Assembly (NCBI GenBank): GCA_039621445.1
Contig: CP154956.1
Span: 54,839,419-54,903,418, forward strand
Direction: 5' to 3'
Length of the DNA: 64,000 nucleotides
Source of the DNA: Euglena gracilis
Lineage: Eukaryota > Euglenida > Euglenophyceae > Euglenales
The notes under the pieces were generated by a model. The model was not told the origin of the DNA. It saw nothing but the letters and a program-made list of their open reading frames with translations, and did not search any database. Within the stretch, counting starts at the first letter, position 1; each line of letters opens with the position of its first letter. A program made the position numbers and the translations under genes. Below, one piece after another: positions 23,696 through 34,215 of the stretch.

Positions 23696-23974
23696 CATTA
23701 GGGGGGTAGGGGGGGTTAGGGGGGGGTTAGGGGGGGGTTAGGGGTAGGGGGGGTTAGGGGGGGTTAGGGGGGGGTTAGGGGGGGTTAGGGGGGGTTAGGG
23801 GGGGGTTAGGGGGGGTTAGGGGGGGTTAGGGGGGTTAGGGGGGGTTAGGGGGGTGGTTAGGGGGTACGGGGGGTTAGGGGTGGTTAGGGGGGGGCTAGGG
23901 GGGGTTAGGGGGGGTTAGGGGGGGTTAGTTGGGGGGGGGAGGGGGGAGGGGGGGGTAGGGGGGGGGAGGGGGGG
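23696..23974. repeat. TTAGGGGGG-type array 2
   Basis: Tandem GGTTAGGGGGG words of about 280 bp with few interruptions lie between composite unit 1 and unit 2. A third short array (27497-27560) precedes the right end of the insertion. Confidence 0.9.
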
Positions 23975-24026
23975 GGCGCTGAGCTCTTATCCCTTTATGG
24001 GTAAGAGCGAAGCGTACCCCTGGCGA

Positions 24027-24068
<42 letters not shown>

Positions 24069-27000
24069 GCCCCCCCCCCCGCGCCCCCCCTCGGGAACCC
24101 ACGGATTATCACCATGATCCCGGCCCCGTTCCCGGAATTTTTTTTTTCAGTCGCGAGCGACTGGATTCCTAGTTTCCGAATCACCTGGGTTTGACCCCCA
24201 ACTCCCCGCCAGGCCCGAGTTATTCACGCGCGAAGGGGTCCAAACTCGGTAGGATTTACCCGCCCCCCCTGGATAAGCCCCCCCCTTTGGACTGCCAAAA
24301 AATGTCAAATTTCAAAATATCTCCAAAATGAAGCCAAATCAAAGGAAATGTCCGGAGACCTAATTTGAAGCCCTTGGCACGCCCCATCTACCGGTATTTT
24401 GATTTCCCCGCAACTCCCCGCCCAGCCCGAGATACGGCCGTTTTCGGCGCAGATGGCGCTTTTGTACACTTTTCCCTCTGTCCGACTCAGCCGTTTTCGG
24501 GGGGTGGGGGGTCAAAAAATCGATGTTTTCAAAATTTCTTGAAAATGATGCAAAATCAAAGGAAATGTCCAGAGACCTAAATTGAAGCCCTTGGAACGCT
24601 CTATCTACTGAGGTTTTGTTTTCCACACAACTCCCCGCCCAGCCCGAGATACGGGCGTTTTTTGGCCAATTTGGGCCGTTTCAGGCCATTTTGTACACTT
24701 TTCCCTCTGTCCGACTTTTTCGGCCAAAAAAGTCGAAAAAAATCGAAAAAATTTTTTTTGCCCGAAACGATGTTTTTTGGCCTCCCGGACCCGGAAAAAC
24801 TGTTTTTGAGCCGAAAACGAGCGTTTTTCGACCCGCCAGCGCCCCGTTTTGGGCCGCCGACCCATTGACTTTGGGTCAAAACCGGGTCGAAAAAGTCGAA
24901 AAAAAATCGAAAAAAAAATTTTTGCCCGAAACGATGTTTTTTGGCCTCCCGGACCCAGAAAAACTGTTTTTGAGCCGAAAACGAGCGTTTTTCGAACCGC
25001 CAGCGCCCCGTTTTGCGCCGCCGACCCATTGATGGCCATCATGACCCCGGATGGCCATCATGACCGCCGGATGGCCATCATGACCCCGGATGGCCATCAT
25101 GACCAATGATGGCCATCATGACCCCGGATGGCCATGATGACCCCGGATGGCCATCATGACCCCGGATGGCCATCATGACCAATGATGGCCATCATGACCA
25201 ATGATGGCCATGATGACCGCCGGATGGCCATCATGACCCCGGATGGCCATCATGACCAGTGATGGCCATCATGACCAATGATGGCCATCATGACCCCGGA
25301 TGGCCATCATGACCAATGATGGCCATCATGACCCCGGATGGCCATCATGACCAATGATGGCCATCATGACCAATGATGGCCATGATGACCGCCGGATGGC
25401 CATCATGACCCCGGATGGCCATCATGACCCCGGATGGCCATAATGACCAATGATGGCCATCATGGCCACGGATGGCCATCATGACCACGGATGGCCATCA
25501 TGACCAATGATGGCCATCACGACCCCGGATGGCCATCATGACCCCGGATGGCCATCATGACTAATGATGGCCATGATGACCCCAGATGGCCATCACGACC
25601 CCAGATGGCCATCATGACCCCGGATGGCCATCATGACCCCGGATGGCCATCATGACCCCGGATGGCCATCATGACCCCGGATGGCCATCATGACCAATGA
25701 TGGCCATGATGACCCCGGATGGCCATCATGACCCCGGATGGCCATCATGACCAATGATGGCCATCATGACCCCGGATGGCCATCATGACCCCGGATGGCC
25801 ATCATGACCCCGGATGGCCATCATGACCCTGGATGGCCATCATGACCCCGGATGGCCATCATGACCCATGATGGCCATCATGACCCCGGATGGCCATCAT
25901 GACCCCGGATGGCCATCATGACCAATGATGGCCATGATGACCCCGGATGGCCATCATGACCCCGGATGGCCATCATGACCAATGATGGCCATCATGACCC
26001 CGGATGGCCATCATGACCCCGGATGGCCATCATGACCCCGGATGGCCATCATGACCCCGGATGGCCATCATGACCCCGGATGGCCATCATGACCAATGAT
26101 GGCCATCCTGACCAATGATGGCCATGATGACCCCGGATGGCCATCATGACCCCGGATGGCCATCATGACCCCGGATGGCCATCATGACCCCGGATGGCCA
26201 TCATGACCCCGGATGGCCATCATGACCCCGGATGGCCATCATGACCCCGGATGGCCATCATGACCCCGGATGGCCATCATGACCCCGGATGGCCATCATG
26301 ACCCATGATGGCCATCATGACCCCAGATGGCCATCATGACCCCGGATGGCCATCATGACCCCGGATGGCCATCATGACCCCGGATGGCCATCATGACCCC
26401 GGATGGCCATCATGACCAATGATGGCCATGATGACCCCGGATGGCCATCATGACCCCGGATGGCCATCATGACCAATGATGGCCATCATGACCCCGGATG
26501 GCCATCATGACCCCGGATGGCCATCATGACCCCGGATGGCCATCATGACCCCGGATGGCCATCATGACCCCGGATGGCCATCATGACCCATGATGGCCAT
26601 CATGACCCCGGATGGCCATCATGACCCCGGATGGCCATCATGACCAATGATGGCCATGATGACCCCGGATGGCCATCATGACCCCGGATGGCCATCATGA
26701 CCAATGATGGCCATCATGACCCCGGATGGCCATCATGACCCCGGATGGCCATCATGACCCCGGATGGCCATCATGACCCCGGATGGCCATCATGACCCCG
26801 GATGGCCATCATGACCAATGATGGCCATCCTGACCAATGATGGCCATGATGACCCCGGATGGCCATCATGACCCCGGATGGCCATCATGACCCCGGATGG
26901 CCATCATGACCCCGGATGTCCATCATGACCCCGGATGGCCATCATGGCCCCGGATGGCCATCATGACCCATGATGGCCATCATGACCCCGGATGGCCATC

Positions 27001-27500
27001 ATGACCCCGGATGGCCATCATGACCCCGGATGGCCATCATGACCCTGGATGGCCATCATGACCCCGGAGGGCCATCATGACCCCGGATGGCCATCATGAC
27101 CCATGATGGCCATCATGACCCCAGATGGCCATCATGACCCCGGATGGCCATCATGACCCCGGATGGCCATCATGACCCCGGACGGATGGCCATCATGACC
27201 CCGGGTCAAAAAAGTTGAAAAAAATCCCAAAAAATTTTTTTGCTCGAAACGATGTTTTTTTGCCCTCGCGGACCCAGAAAAACTGCTTGGATCCGAAAAC
27301 GAGCATTTTTCGGGCCGCTGGGCCGCCGGCCGGGCCGCCGGGCCGCCGGGCCGCCGGGCCGCCGGGCCGCCGGCCGGACCGCCGGGCCGCCGGCCGGACC
27401 GCCGGGCCGCCGGGCCGCCGGGCCGTCGGGCCGCCGGGCCGGGGTCAATGAAGGGGTGGGGGCGCGCTTATAAAGAGCTCAGCACTATTCAAAACCTGGT
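23975..27500. repeat. Composite unit 2 of the 7-kb insertion
   Basis: It has the same boundaries as unit 1 (GCTGAGCTCTTATCCC and TCAGCACTATTCAAAACCTG). A C-run of about 40 bases follows the left hairpin. It contains two copies of the 150-bp unit (24715-25030), a 2.2-kb 19-bp array (25025-27205) and a short GGGCCGCC array (27310-27445). Its extra length over unit 1 comes almost wholly from the expanded 19-bp array. Confidence 0.8.
25025..27205. repeat. 2.2-kb minisatellite of 19-bp units
   Basis: Roughly 115 tandem copies of ATGGCCATCATGACCCCGG, with interspersed ATGGCCATCATGACCAATG, ATGGCCATGATGACC and CCCATG variants. Blocks of several units repeat as a group (a higher-order pattern). Copies reading CATGATGGCCATCATG are 16-bp palindromes. 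No coding role is evident. Confidence 0.95.
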
Positions 27501-27583
27501 TAGGGGGTAGGGGGGGTTAGGGGGGGTTAGGGGGGGTTAGGGGGTAGGGGGGGCTAAGGGGTCCCGGGTTTGTGCCATTACTC

Positions 27584-28153
27584 CAACACAATGCTCAGAC
27601 CATTTTTCAAATGGAGCACAAAATAAACCTGCAAGTAAAGTGGGTTCTTTCAAAAGAATGCCTTGCAGACCCCATAAGCAGATGGTACATGGACAGGGGG
27701 GATTACTCACTGGACCCCCAACTCTTTCACTGGCTCAACCAACATTTCAAACAGTTCATAGCGTTGAAAACAGATGTATTTGCCTCACCAGGCAACAAAA
27801 AAACTGCCCAATTTTGTGGCCAGGTTGCCCCACTGGGAGGCATCACCAGTGAACGCACTACAATGTCCCCTGGCAATTTGGGGACCTTTATGCCAACCCC
27901 CCCGTTCAGTAATTCAGAAATTCCGCCGCAGATTAAAAATTTTTCGATACACCAAAGTTTTGATGGTAAACCTCTACTTGGATTCAGCCACCTGGTGGCC
28001 CCAGTTAATAAAAATGAAAGTACCAGGGACCCCTGCCTGAAAGTCACCCCCTACAAGGGTATGTTCGCCAATTGCAGCGGAGAAAAAAATGCCACACCCC
28101 AAGTGGCCCCTTCTTTTCATGATTTGCTCAGGCAAATTTTGGAAGGGAAATAA
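27584..28153 (+). pseudogene. RNase H and connecting region of DIRS A1, resumed after the insertion
   Basis: The frame restored after the insertion encodes LQVKWVLSKECLADPISRW, then GDYSLDPQLFHWL and FIALKTDVFASPGNKKTAQF. This matches element B (ADPLSRW, GDYSLDKRLF, TLQTDLFVSPGNKK). ADP.SRW..GDY is the usual RNase H end of DIRS and Pao-like polyproteins. This part is open for 193 codons but has lost its upstream half to the 7-kb insertion. Confidence 0.8.
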
Positions 28154-28199
28154 AAACAAAAGACAACCATTAACAATTTACTGGGAAATACCCCAGTCT

Positions 28200-29010
28200 A
28201 AAGCGTTATCAAAGCGCTTTCACACTTTTATGGGTTGTGTTGGACAAAATGGGGGTACCGCCCCCTGAAGCCACCACTGACCAAGTGGTCGACGCTTTGA
28301 TACATTTTTTTTTCAATTTTCAAGGGCACTGGCCCGTAATGCATACAGCGCTATGCTTTTGATCCAATGGCTTGGTGGCCTGAAGTTCCATGGCACGTTA
28401 GCCCCTTATAAAAGGCTTTGGAACCAAAATCTGGAGAAATATGGTGCATTCTGGGATCCCCTCTCAATCTTTCTTGGGCACAGTCCCCCCTGCCTACAGG
28501 TATTTGTAAATTGTACACAACTCATTTTTTTGCTGCAGAATTCTCCGTTTATATCGATCATACGATTTGGTACAGGTCCAACGAACCACCAGTGTGTTGG
28601 TTGGGCCCCCTACATCAAAATCTAAGCTAAAGATTCATAAGTGGGATAGGGTTGCGTCCATTCCTCGATGTCCCCAAATCATTCCCTTTCATTTGATCAT
28701 GTCTTATTTGGAAGCAACACGTTCCTTTGTGAAACCTGGCGTCCCCCTTTTAGTTTCGTCTAAACCCGCCTGTAAAGCCATAAGTGCTATATGTGGTTTC
28801 CATGTGGCTTCCATCACAAAAAACTTTTTCAGCCTAATATGGGGTCACCCCCCAGGTGTGGGGACCCCACTCCACCCGAGGGGCAGGGGTTGGTTTACTC
28901 AAAAAATTAGGCCTTTCGGCACAAGAACTGTGTGAAGTTGGTCAGTGGAAGGAGGTGGAGGCTTTTACAGCCCGTTCTATACAACTTGGTGCTCAAGGTG
29001 CTTTGGAGAA
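28200..29010 (+). pseudogene. Tyrosine recombinase remnant of DIRS A1
   Basis: Frames in this stretch encode SLKRYQSAFTLLW-like text, RNAYSAMLLIQWLGGLKFHG, and, after frameshifts, VWGPHSTRGAGVGLLKKLGL and GQWKEVEAFTARSIQLGAQ. HSTRG is the H-x-x-R box of tyrosine recombinases. In element B the catalytic Tyr lies in CSHYQRLGAQ; here the aligned codon is TCT (Ser), so the nucleophile is lost. Confidence 0.75.
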
Positions 29011-29057
29011 TGCCCTGGCGCCCCTTTTTCAGTGCACAATCTGGCCTCACAATGGCA

Positions 29058-29138
29058 AAGTGCGGAGCCCCAGGTGTCTCGTACTCCCTCGAGGCAAGCC
29101 GTCGAGGGAATAAGGGACACCGAGGGCGAATCACAAGG
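29058..29138 (+). repeat. Internal complementary region of DIRS A1
   Basis: The first half (AAGTGCGGAGCCCCAGGTGT) is complementary to the left end of the element. The second half (ACTCCCTCGAGGCAAG, then GGGACACCGAGGGCGAA) is complementary to the sequence beyond the right repeat (29377-29410). This double match is the diagnostic DIRS arrangement used to template circular replication. Confidence 0.7.
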
Positions 29139-29278
29139 CATTGTGAGCCCGACCCCCCCCACCCAAGTCAAAAAAAATGTCTTCAAACGCCCTCGTTCAG
29201 AATATGGGGGCAAGGGGGGGGTGACCCCCCCAGGGGGCAGAAGCCATGTCGTCACGTTGGAGAAGCATCAGGAGCCAA

Positions 29279-29410
29279 GTCCGGCGAGGCGGCAATAAAT
29301 GCAGACTCCTAACCCAGCGCCCCCCCAAAACAATCACAACACCGCCGGCGAGAAAGTCATGGCCTCACAATGTCTTTGTGCTTCGCAGTCGGTATCCCTT
29401 CCTCCCTGGA
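29279..29410 (+). repeat. Right terminal repeat of DIRS A1
   Basis: Read in reverse complement it gives GAGGCCATGACTTTCTCGCC, GTGATTGTTTTGGGG and TAGGAGTCTGCATTTATTGC. It therefore matches the left repeat at 18054-18145 in inverted order. It ends within CCCTTCCTCCCTGG, where element A2 begins. Confidence 0.8.
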
Positions 29411-30779
29411 CACCTCGGGCTCCGCAATTTGCCCTTGCGAGGCCGTTCCTTGCTCGCCGGCGGTTTTGTTTGGATTGTTTGGGTTAGGAATTCCCGCTTT
29501 GTGCCTTTTTTTCGCCGGAGTTTTCTTATTCTTAATTTGCTCTTCTACAACCCAGAAGAAAGGAACTTCAATTCAAGAACCTTGACAAGTGAATTTGAAA
29601 GAGTTCAGTCAATCGAATTGTCCGGAAGGTGACGCTCGTAGAGAATATCAAATCAGAATTTGTTGACATTTCAATACTTCAATGAAAACTGCAATTGCCA
29701 ACACGAAGAAGAGCATCACTGAACAAGAAGAACTGGTTGCCGCTACAGCTGGACGACCTGACGGCGCGGTGGCCAACCGTGGCGATCCGTGGCTGTCCCA
29801 TCCCCCCCCAGAAAAAGTGTCTGAAAACCCACCCGGTGACATCCACAGACTTTGGCAGACAGTGGTCAGGAAAACCCGAAGGACACAAAAGCTAAGACAG
29901 CGCTCATGCCACTACGGCAAGGGCCATGGGTGCCCATATCCCAATTACACCAATACCTTGTTCAAGCTGGGCCAGGGCGGCCACAACAGCAATGGCCATG
30001 GTGGCCGATGGAACAAAGGCCACGTTGGCCAACAATACCAAGGCCAGCGTGGCCGATTCCACAAACAGATGCCCAGTGGCAGGGGAAGGAAATGTCCAAA
30101 ACGGCCCACCAATCATTTCTTCATCACGAACCCCATCTGGGGAATAGGATTAGCCCACAGAGGCCCCCCAAGGTTATCAATGGGCATGGCGCCCAAGTGA
30201 ATGGGGACTGTCAACATTTCGAGAGGGCCAGTGAAGCCAACATCAAGAGGGCCAGTGGGGCCAGAATTATCATCAAGGCAACTGGGGCCATCATCATTCT
30301 TATCGACAACATCAACAATTTTAAGGTCAATTCGGCCATCAATTATCGGAAGGGGGAAAACACCAGAAGCTAAAGGGCTGTCCCCCAGCAGGGGGTTTCA
30401 ATGTATGGTGGCAGACCCAGGATGACGCCCCCAAAAGGGCAGTTGAGGACAAGGTTGCCCCCTTCGACATTCTTTGTCAATGCCCATGGCAGGTGCAAAC
30501 CAAAACAAGGGGGAGATTGAAAAAGGGCCCCTATGGTATGTCAATTGACAACACCAATGACAAAGTGGAGGATCAGAGAGCCTGCGAGCAGAGCATGCAC
30601 ACCCCCAGCCACCTTTAGAGAGTGCTCAACCCTCAGGGGCACCAGGGGTGCAATGTCCAACACCACCCACCAAGAACCCAGAAAATCATCTAGCTGGGAA
30701 AATGCATTCCATGGAGGATAAATGGGGAGACACCCCCCTATACCAGAGACTTCAGAAAAGTCTAAAGTGGTGGACAAAA

Positions 30780-32350
30780 AATGCCTCCCCAGCAACATGT
30801 CAATTGATAAAAAATGGACTTCAACCCCCTCCCCCGGGTGAATCCCCCAAAATTGTCCACCCACCAAAAAACCCAGAGCCAACCTGCACCTGAACCAGGC
30901 AGAAAGTTTTTTGCTAGATTACGAAAAAAATGGGTCAGTAAAACGGGTTTGGGAATCAGAAACCCGGCATTTGATACAACGGTTTTTAATTTCAAAACCA
31001 GAAGGGGGAACAACCATATATATACACACACACACATATATATATATATATGTGTGTGTGTATACACACACACACACATATATATATACATATATATATA
31101 TATATAGATATATATATATATATTATATATATAGAGATATATATATTAACTATAATATATAATAATATATTATATGTAGATTATATATAGATATATATAT
31201 TTATGTAGTATATATATAGATAGATATATGAATAATATATATAGAATATATATATACTATATAGATAAGAGATATATTATATAATATATATATATCATAA
31301 TATATATATATATATTATATTATATTATATATATATATATCTATATTATATATATATATATATATATAGATATATATAATTATATATATATATATGTATG
31401 TATCACTCATGTAAACGTTCAAAAAACTGTGGAGAAAAAGGGCCTCCAGGTGTTTATTTACCTGGACAAAATTTTGCTGGTGGCCCCAACTAAAACAATT
31501 TCACAAAAACACCTGAAAGCAATTGTCAAAGATTTGCTGGATTCTGCGTTCAAAATCAATGTGAAAAAGTCCACCCTCCAGCCCACCCAAGTGGTAACCC
31601 ATCTGGGTTTTCAACTGAACTTCCAGGAAGGAAAGCTATAAATTTTTGGTGGCAAAGTCCAAAGTCCCCTGGGACTCAAAACACCCCATTTCCCAGGAAA
31701 TCGAAGCTCAATTAAGGAAAATAAAAATTCTGCTGGACACCCGGGGGGAGACCCTTTCCCCAAAACTCAACCAGGGAGTTGCACTCAGACAGCAGAACCC
31801 ATGCCCGGGGGGAGCTGGACATCCGCACAGGCAAAATTGTGCAAGAATTTTGGAGACAAGACTCCATTTTGCACACAAACGTAAAGGAGCTGTGGGCAGC
31901 AATAAACACTGTAAGAAGCCTCAGCAGACCAGGAGTAACAGTTTCCTTGTCAGTGGACAACCAGGTAATCTACTATTACCTGACAAGGTTTACTTTGTGC
32001 TCCATGCACCATTTGAAAAAGGGTCTGAGAATGGAATTAAAGGGGTCCCTTATGCCCACCATTTAGACCGCCAACTATTCCAATGGCTAAAACAACAGAT
32101 CAAAGAATTTACAATCCTGGTTGCCTCCTCAGGGAACAAAAAAACTTCTAAAATTTGTGGCCTGATTGCCCCATTGGGCAGCTTCAGGGGTGGATGCACT
32201 GCAATGTCTACTGGACAATCTCGGGTGATTGTATGCCAACCCCCCCTGGTCAATTATTCAAAAAATTCTCCCCAGATTGAAAACATTTCCCCAGACCAGA
32301 GTTTTGATGGTCACCCCCTTTTGGGATTCAGCCACCTGGTGGCCCCAAAA
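30780..32350 (+). pseudogene. Reverse transcriptase/RNase H remnant of DIRS A2
   Basis: Text parallel to A1 and B is seen on both sides of a TA/CA microsatellite. The palm motif reads LQVFIYLDKILLVAP, so the second Asp of Y-x-D-D is replaced by Lys. RNase H text includes VKELWAAINTVRSLSRPG and SVDNQVIYYYLT. A deletion between about 31985 and 32060 removes the ADP-SRW block present in A1 and B. The enzyme cannot be active. Confidence 0.8.
31018..31408. repeat. TA/CA microsatellite inside DIRS A2
   Basis: About 390 bp of (TA)n with (CA)n and (TG)n at its left edge, many imperfect TATATATAGA and TAATATAT units, lies within the reverse-transcriptase region. It has displaced the fingers-to-palm segment. 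Confidence 0.95.
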
Positions 32351-32519
32351 TGAAAGTGCCAGGGACCCCCTGCCTAAAAATTACCCCTTACAGGGGTATG
32401 TTCAGAAACTGCAAAGGGGAAAGAATGCCACCCCCACAGATGCCCCCTACTTTGCATGATTTGCTCAGGCAAATTTTTGAGGGAAAAAAGTACAAAATCG
32501 ACCGTTAACGATTTCCTGG

Positions 32520-33245
32520 GGAGAAATCCCAGTTTAAAGCGTTATCAAAGCGCCTTCTCATTTTTATGGGTTATTTTGGACAAAATGGGGGTACCCCCCC
32601 CCTGAAGCCACCACAGACCATGTGGCTGACGCTTTAATCCAACTATTCCAATTTTCAAGGGCTCAGGCCCGTAAAGCATACAGTGTTATGCTTTTGATCC
32701 CAGGGTGTGGTGGACTGAGATTCCATCCCCTTTTGTCCCCATATAAAAACTTTGGAACCAAAACCTTGAAAAAATTGGGCCTTCTTGGAGCCCCTCCCAA
32801 TCCTCCTGGGGCTGGCCCAAGCCCCCTTCCCACCTGATATATGCACACTGCGTACACACCTGATTTTTTGCTCACAAGTCCTCTGTTTGCACTGATCTTC
32901 TGATTTGGCACAAGTCAAACGCACCACAAGTGCGTTGGGCAAGGCGCCCTTCATCAAAATTAGGCGTAAGGGCCAGAAATTCCATAAGGGGGAGAGGGTT
33001 GTGTGAATACCCCAGTGTCCCCAGATCAGTCCCTTTCATTTAATGCTTTCATATGTGGCTGCTGCACGCTTATTCGTCAGACCCGGAGGTCCTCTTTTAA
33101 TTTCTTTAAAACCCCCCTATAAAGCCATCAGTGCAGACACAGTTGCTTCAATCAGTAAAGATTTATTGGCCAAACATTGGGTGTCCCCGCAGGTGTGGGG
33201 GGCCCACACCACCAGAGGGGCAGGAGTTGGTTTACTAAAAAAATT
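32520..33245 (+). pseudogene. Tyrosine recombinase remnant of DIRS A2
   Basis: Recognisable text: QARKAYSVMLLIPGCGGLRF, AARLFVRPGGPLLISLKPPY, KAISADTVASISKDLLAKH and, in another frame, VWGAHTTRGAGVGLLKKLH. The H-x-x-R box survives, but the frame ends right after it, before the catalytic tyrosine region. Confidence 0.75.
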
Positions 33246-33570
33246 GCACTAAGCGGGTCCTCCTCACCAAGCGCACCAAAGCACTTACCAGAACTGCCGG
33301 CGAACAAGGCACGGCCTCACGAGGGCAAAATGCGGAGCCTGGTGTCTTATTTTTCTCTGAATTTGAAATTTTGAAATTGGTTTTTGACCTTTTTGCTTTA
33401 TTCATTTCGTTTCCCTTTTTATTTGCACTTGTTTCCCAAAAACTCGCACTCCCCCGAGGCAGACCGAGAGGGGAGGAATGGACACCGAGAGCGAAGCACA
33501 AACACCAGGTGAGGTCATGCCTTGTTTGCCGGCTGTTTGAATGTTTTTGGGTAGGTTAGGCACTTCCCCT

Positions 33571-34215
33571 TTAGTGCTGCGATTTTGCCGGAGTTGGCTG
33601 CTTCGTCGCTCCGGCGCGGGCGATTCCTAGGGGGGACCCCTTCCTGGAGCCCCCCCCCCCCCGACGATCGTTTTCTTCTCTGGGAGGGTAGGGTGGGCTC
33701 ACTTGGTGTTTGTGCTTCGCCATCGGTGTCCCTTCCTCCCCTCTCGGTCTGCCTCGGGGGAGTGCGAGACACCTCGGGCTCCGCACTTCCCCCAAGTGAG
33801 GTCGACTGTGCACCCCCCGGGGGGGGGGGAGGGCGGCTCCGCCCAAAAAGTTTAATCTTAAGGCGTGCTCCAAGTTTTCTTGGGCACCCAACCTTTGATA
33901 GTGTGAGCAAAAGGCTTCCACACTTTTCCACTGACCAATTTCACAAACCAACTCTGAGCTCAAACCAAACTTTTTCATCATTTTGACTCCTGCCCCCCTG
34001 GTGGAGTGTGGGCCCCAAATGCGGGAATCAATCCCAAATTCTTCTAAGGCATTTTTTGTTAAAGATGTAATGGTGTCTGCCTTGATGCCCCTGAAGGCTG
34101 GTTGGAGGGTCAAAAACACAGGCCCCCCTGGGGGGCAATGGTCCTTTGTTAGGGCCACGTACTCCTTTAGAAGGTGAAGAGGAGAAAATTTGGGAATTTC
34201 TGGCAAGGAAACCAT
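33571..34215 (-). CDS. DIRS B tyrosine recombinase, C-terminal open part
   Basis: This 214-codon frame carries the catalytic half of a tyrosine recombinase: PVFLTLQPAFRGIKADTITS, RIWGPHSTRGAGVKMMKKFG with the H-x-x-R box, and GQWKSVEAFCSHYQRLGAQ with the probable nucleophile Tyr. These enzymes insert circular DIRS cDNA without target duplication. The N-terminal half (about 34850-35190, YSGVLLFSGVGGKLRFHPLL) is split off by a stop near 34848 and shifts between 34240 and 34850. The last 60 codons read through the internal complementary region and are probably not part of the original domain. Confidence 0.75.
   Translation of the reverse strand: MVSLPEIPKFSPLHLLKEYVALTKDHCPPGGPVFLTLQPAFRGIKADTITSLTKNALEEFGIDSRIWGPHSTRGAGVKMMKKFGLSSELVCEIGQWKSVEAFCSHYQRLGAQENLEHALRLNFLGGAALPPPRGVHSRPHLGEVRSPRCLALPRGRPRGEEGTPMAKHKHQVSPPYPPREENDRRGGGGSRKGSPLGIARAGATKQPTPAKSQH
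33704..33801 (-). repeat. Internal complementary region of DIRS B
   Basis: Plus-strand bases 33768-33801 are an exact 34-nt reverse complement of the element's left end (38488-38521). Bases 33704-33768 are a near-exact reverse complement of the sequence beyond the right repeat (33442-33507). The halves meet at 33768, so the region copies the joined ends, as in DIRS-1. Confidence 0.85.

Larger units (their letters stand above)
20537..27583. mobile_element. 7,047-bp non-autonomous TIR transposon filled with satellites, inserted in DIRS A1
   Basis: The insert starts CACATATGGCACGAA and ends TTTGTGCCATTACTC. The shared inverted core is ATGGCAC[GA]AA. It is flanked by a perfect 8-bp direct duplication, CAACACAA (20529-20536 and 27584-27591). 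Removing the insert and one duplication restores continuous alignment with element B over CCCCTT..AACA. Interior: TTAGGGGG arrays, two composite units (20831-23225, 23975-27500) and a 115-bp repeat block. I find no transposase, so it would depend on an enzyme encoded elsewhere. An 8-bp duplication is typical of hAT (and P) transposases. Confidence 0.8.
18027..29410 (+). mobile_element. DIRS-type retrotransposon A1, degenerate, interrupted by a 7-kb insertion
   Basis: The left terminal repeat starts CACCTCGGGCTCCG and carries GAGGCCATGCCTTGCTCGCC. Its inverted copy lies at about 29279-29375. An internal complementary region (29058-29138) repeats the end sequences. Order: first-frame remnant (18160-19260), reverse transcriptase (about 19300-20070), RNase H (20280-20536 and 27584-28150), tyrosine recombinase (28200-29010). 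Without the 7,047-bp insert and its 8-bp duplication it would be about 4.3 kb. Frames are broken many times, so it cannot make its proteins. Its right end abuts element A2. Confidence 0.85.
29411..33346 (+). mobile_element. DIRS-type retrotransposon A2, degenerate
   Basis: It begins CACCTCGGGCTCCGCAATTT directly after A1. The left repeat (29411-29520) is matched by an inverted right repeat (about 33254-33346, with GCCGGCGAACAAGGCACGGC). The same gene order as A1 follows: first-frame remnant (29660-30540), reverse transcriptase (about 30780-31640), RNase H (31780-32120), recombinase (32520-33245). A microsatellite splits the RT. The recombinase stops just after its HTTRGAG box and runs straight into the right repeat, so the C-terminus and the internal complementary region are deleted. 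Confidence 0.8.

Noticed and set aside
25025-27205. Possible CRISPR array
   Set aside because: Units are contiguous 19-bp repeats with no unique spacers, in a eukaryotic intron-bearing context.
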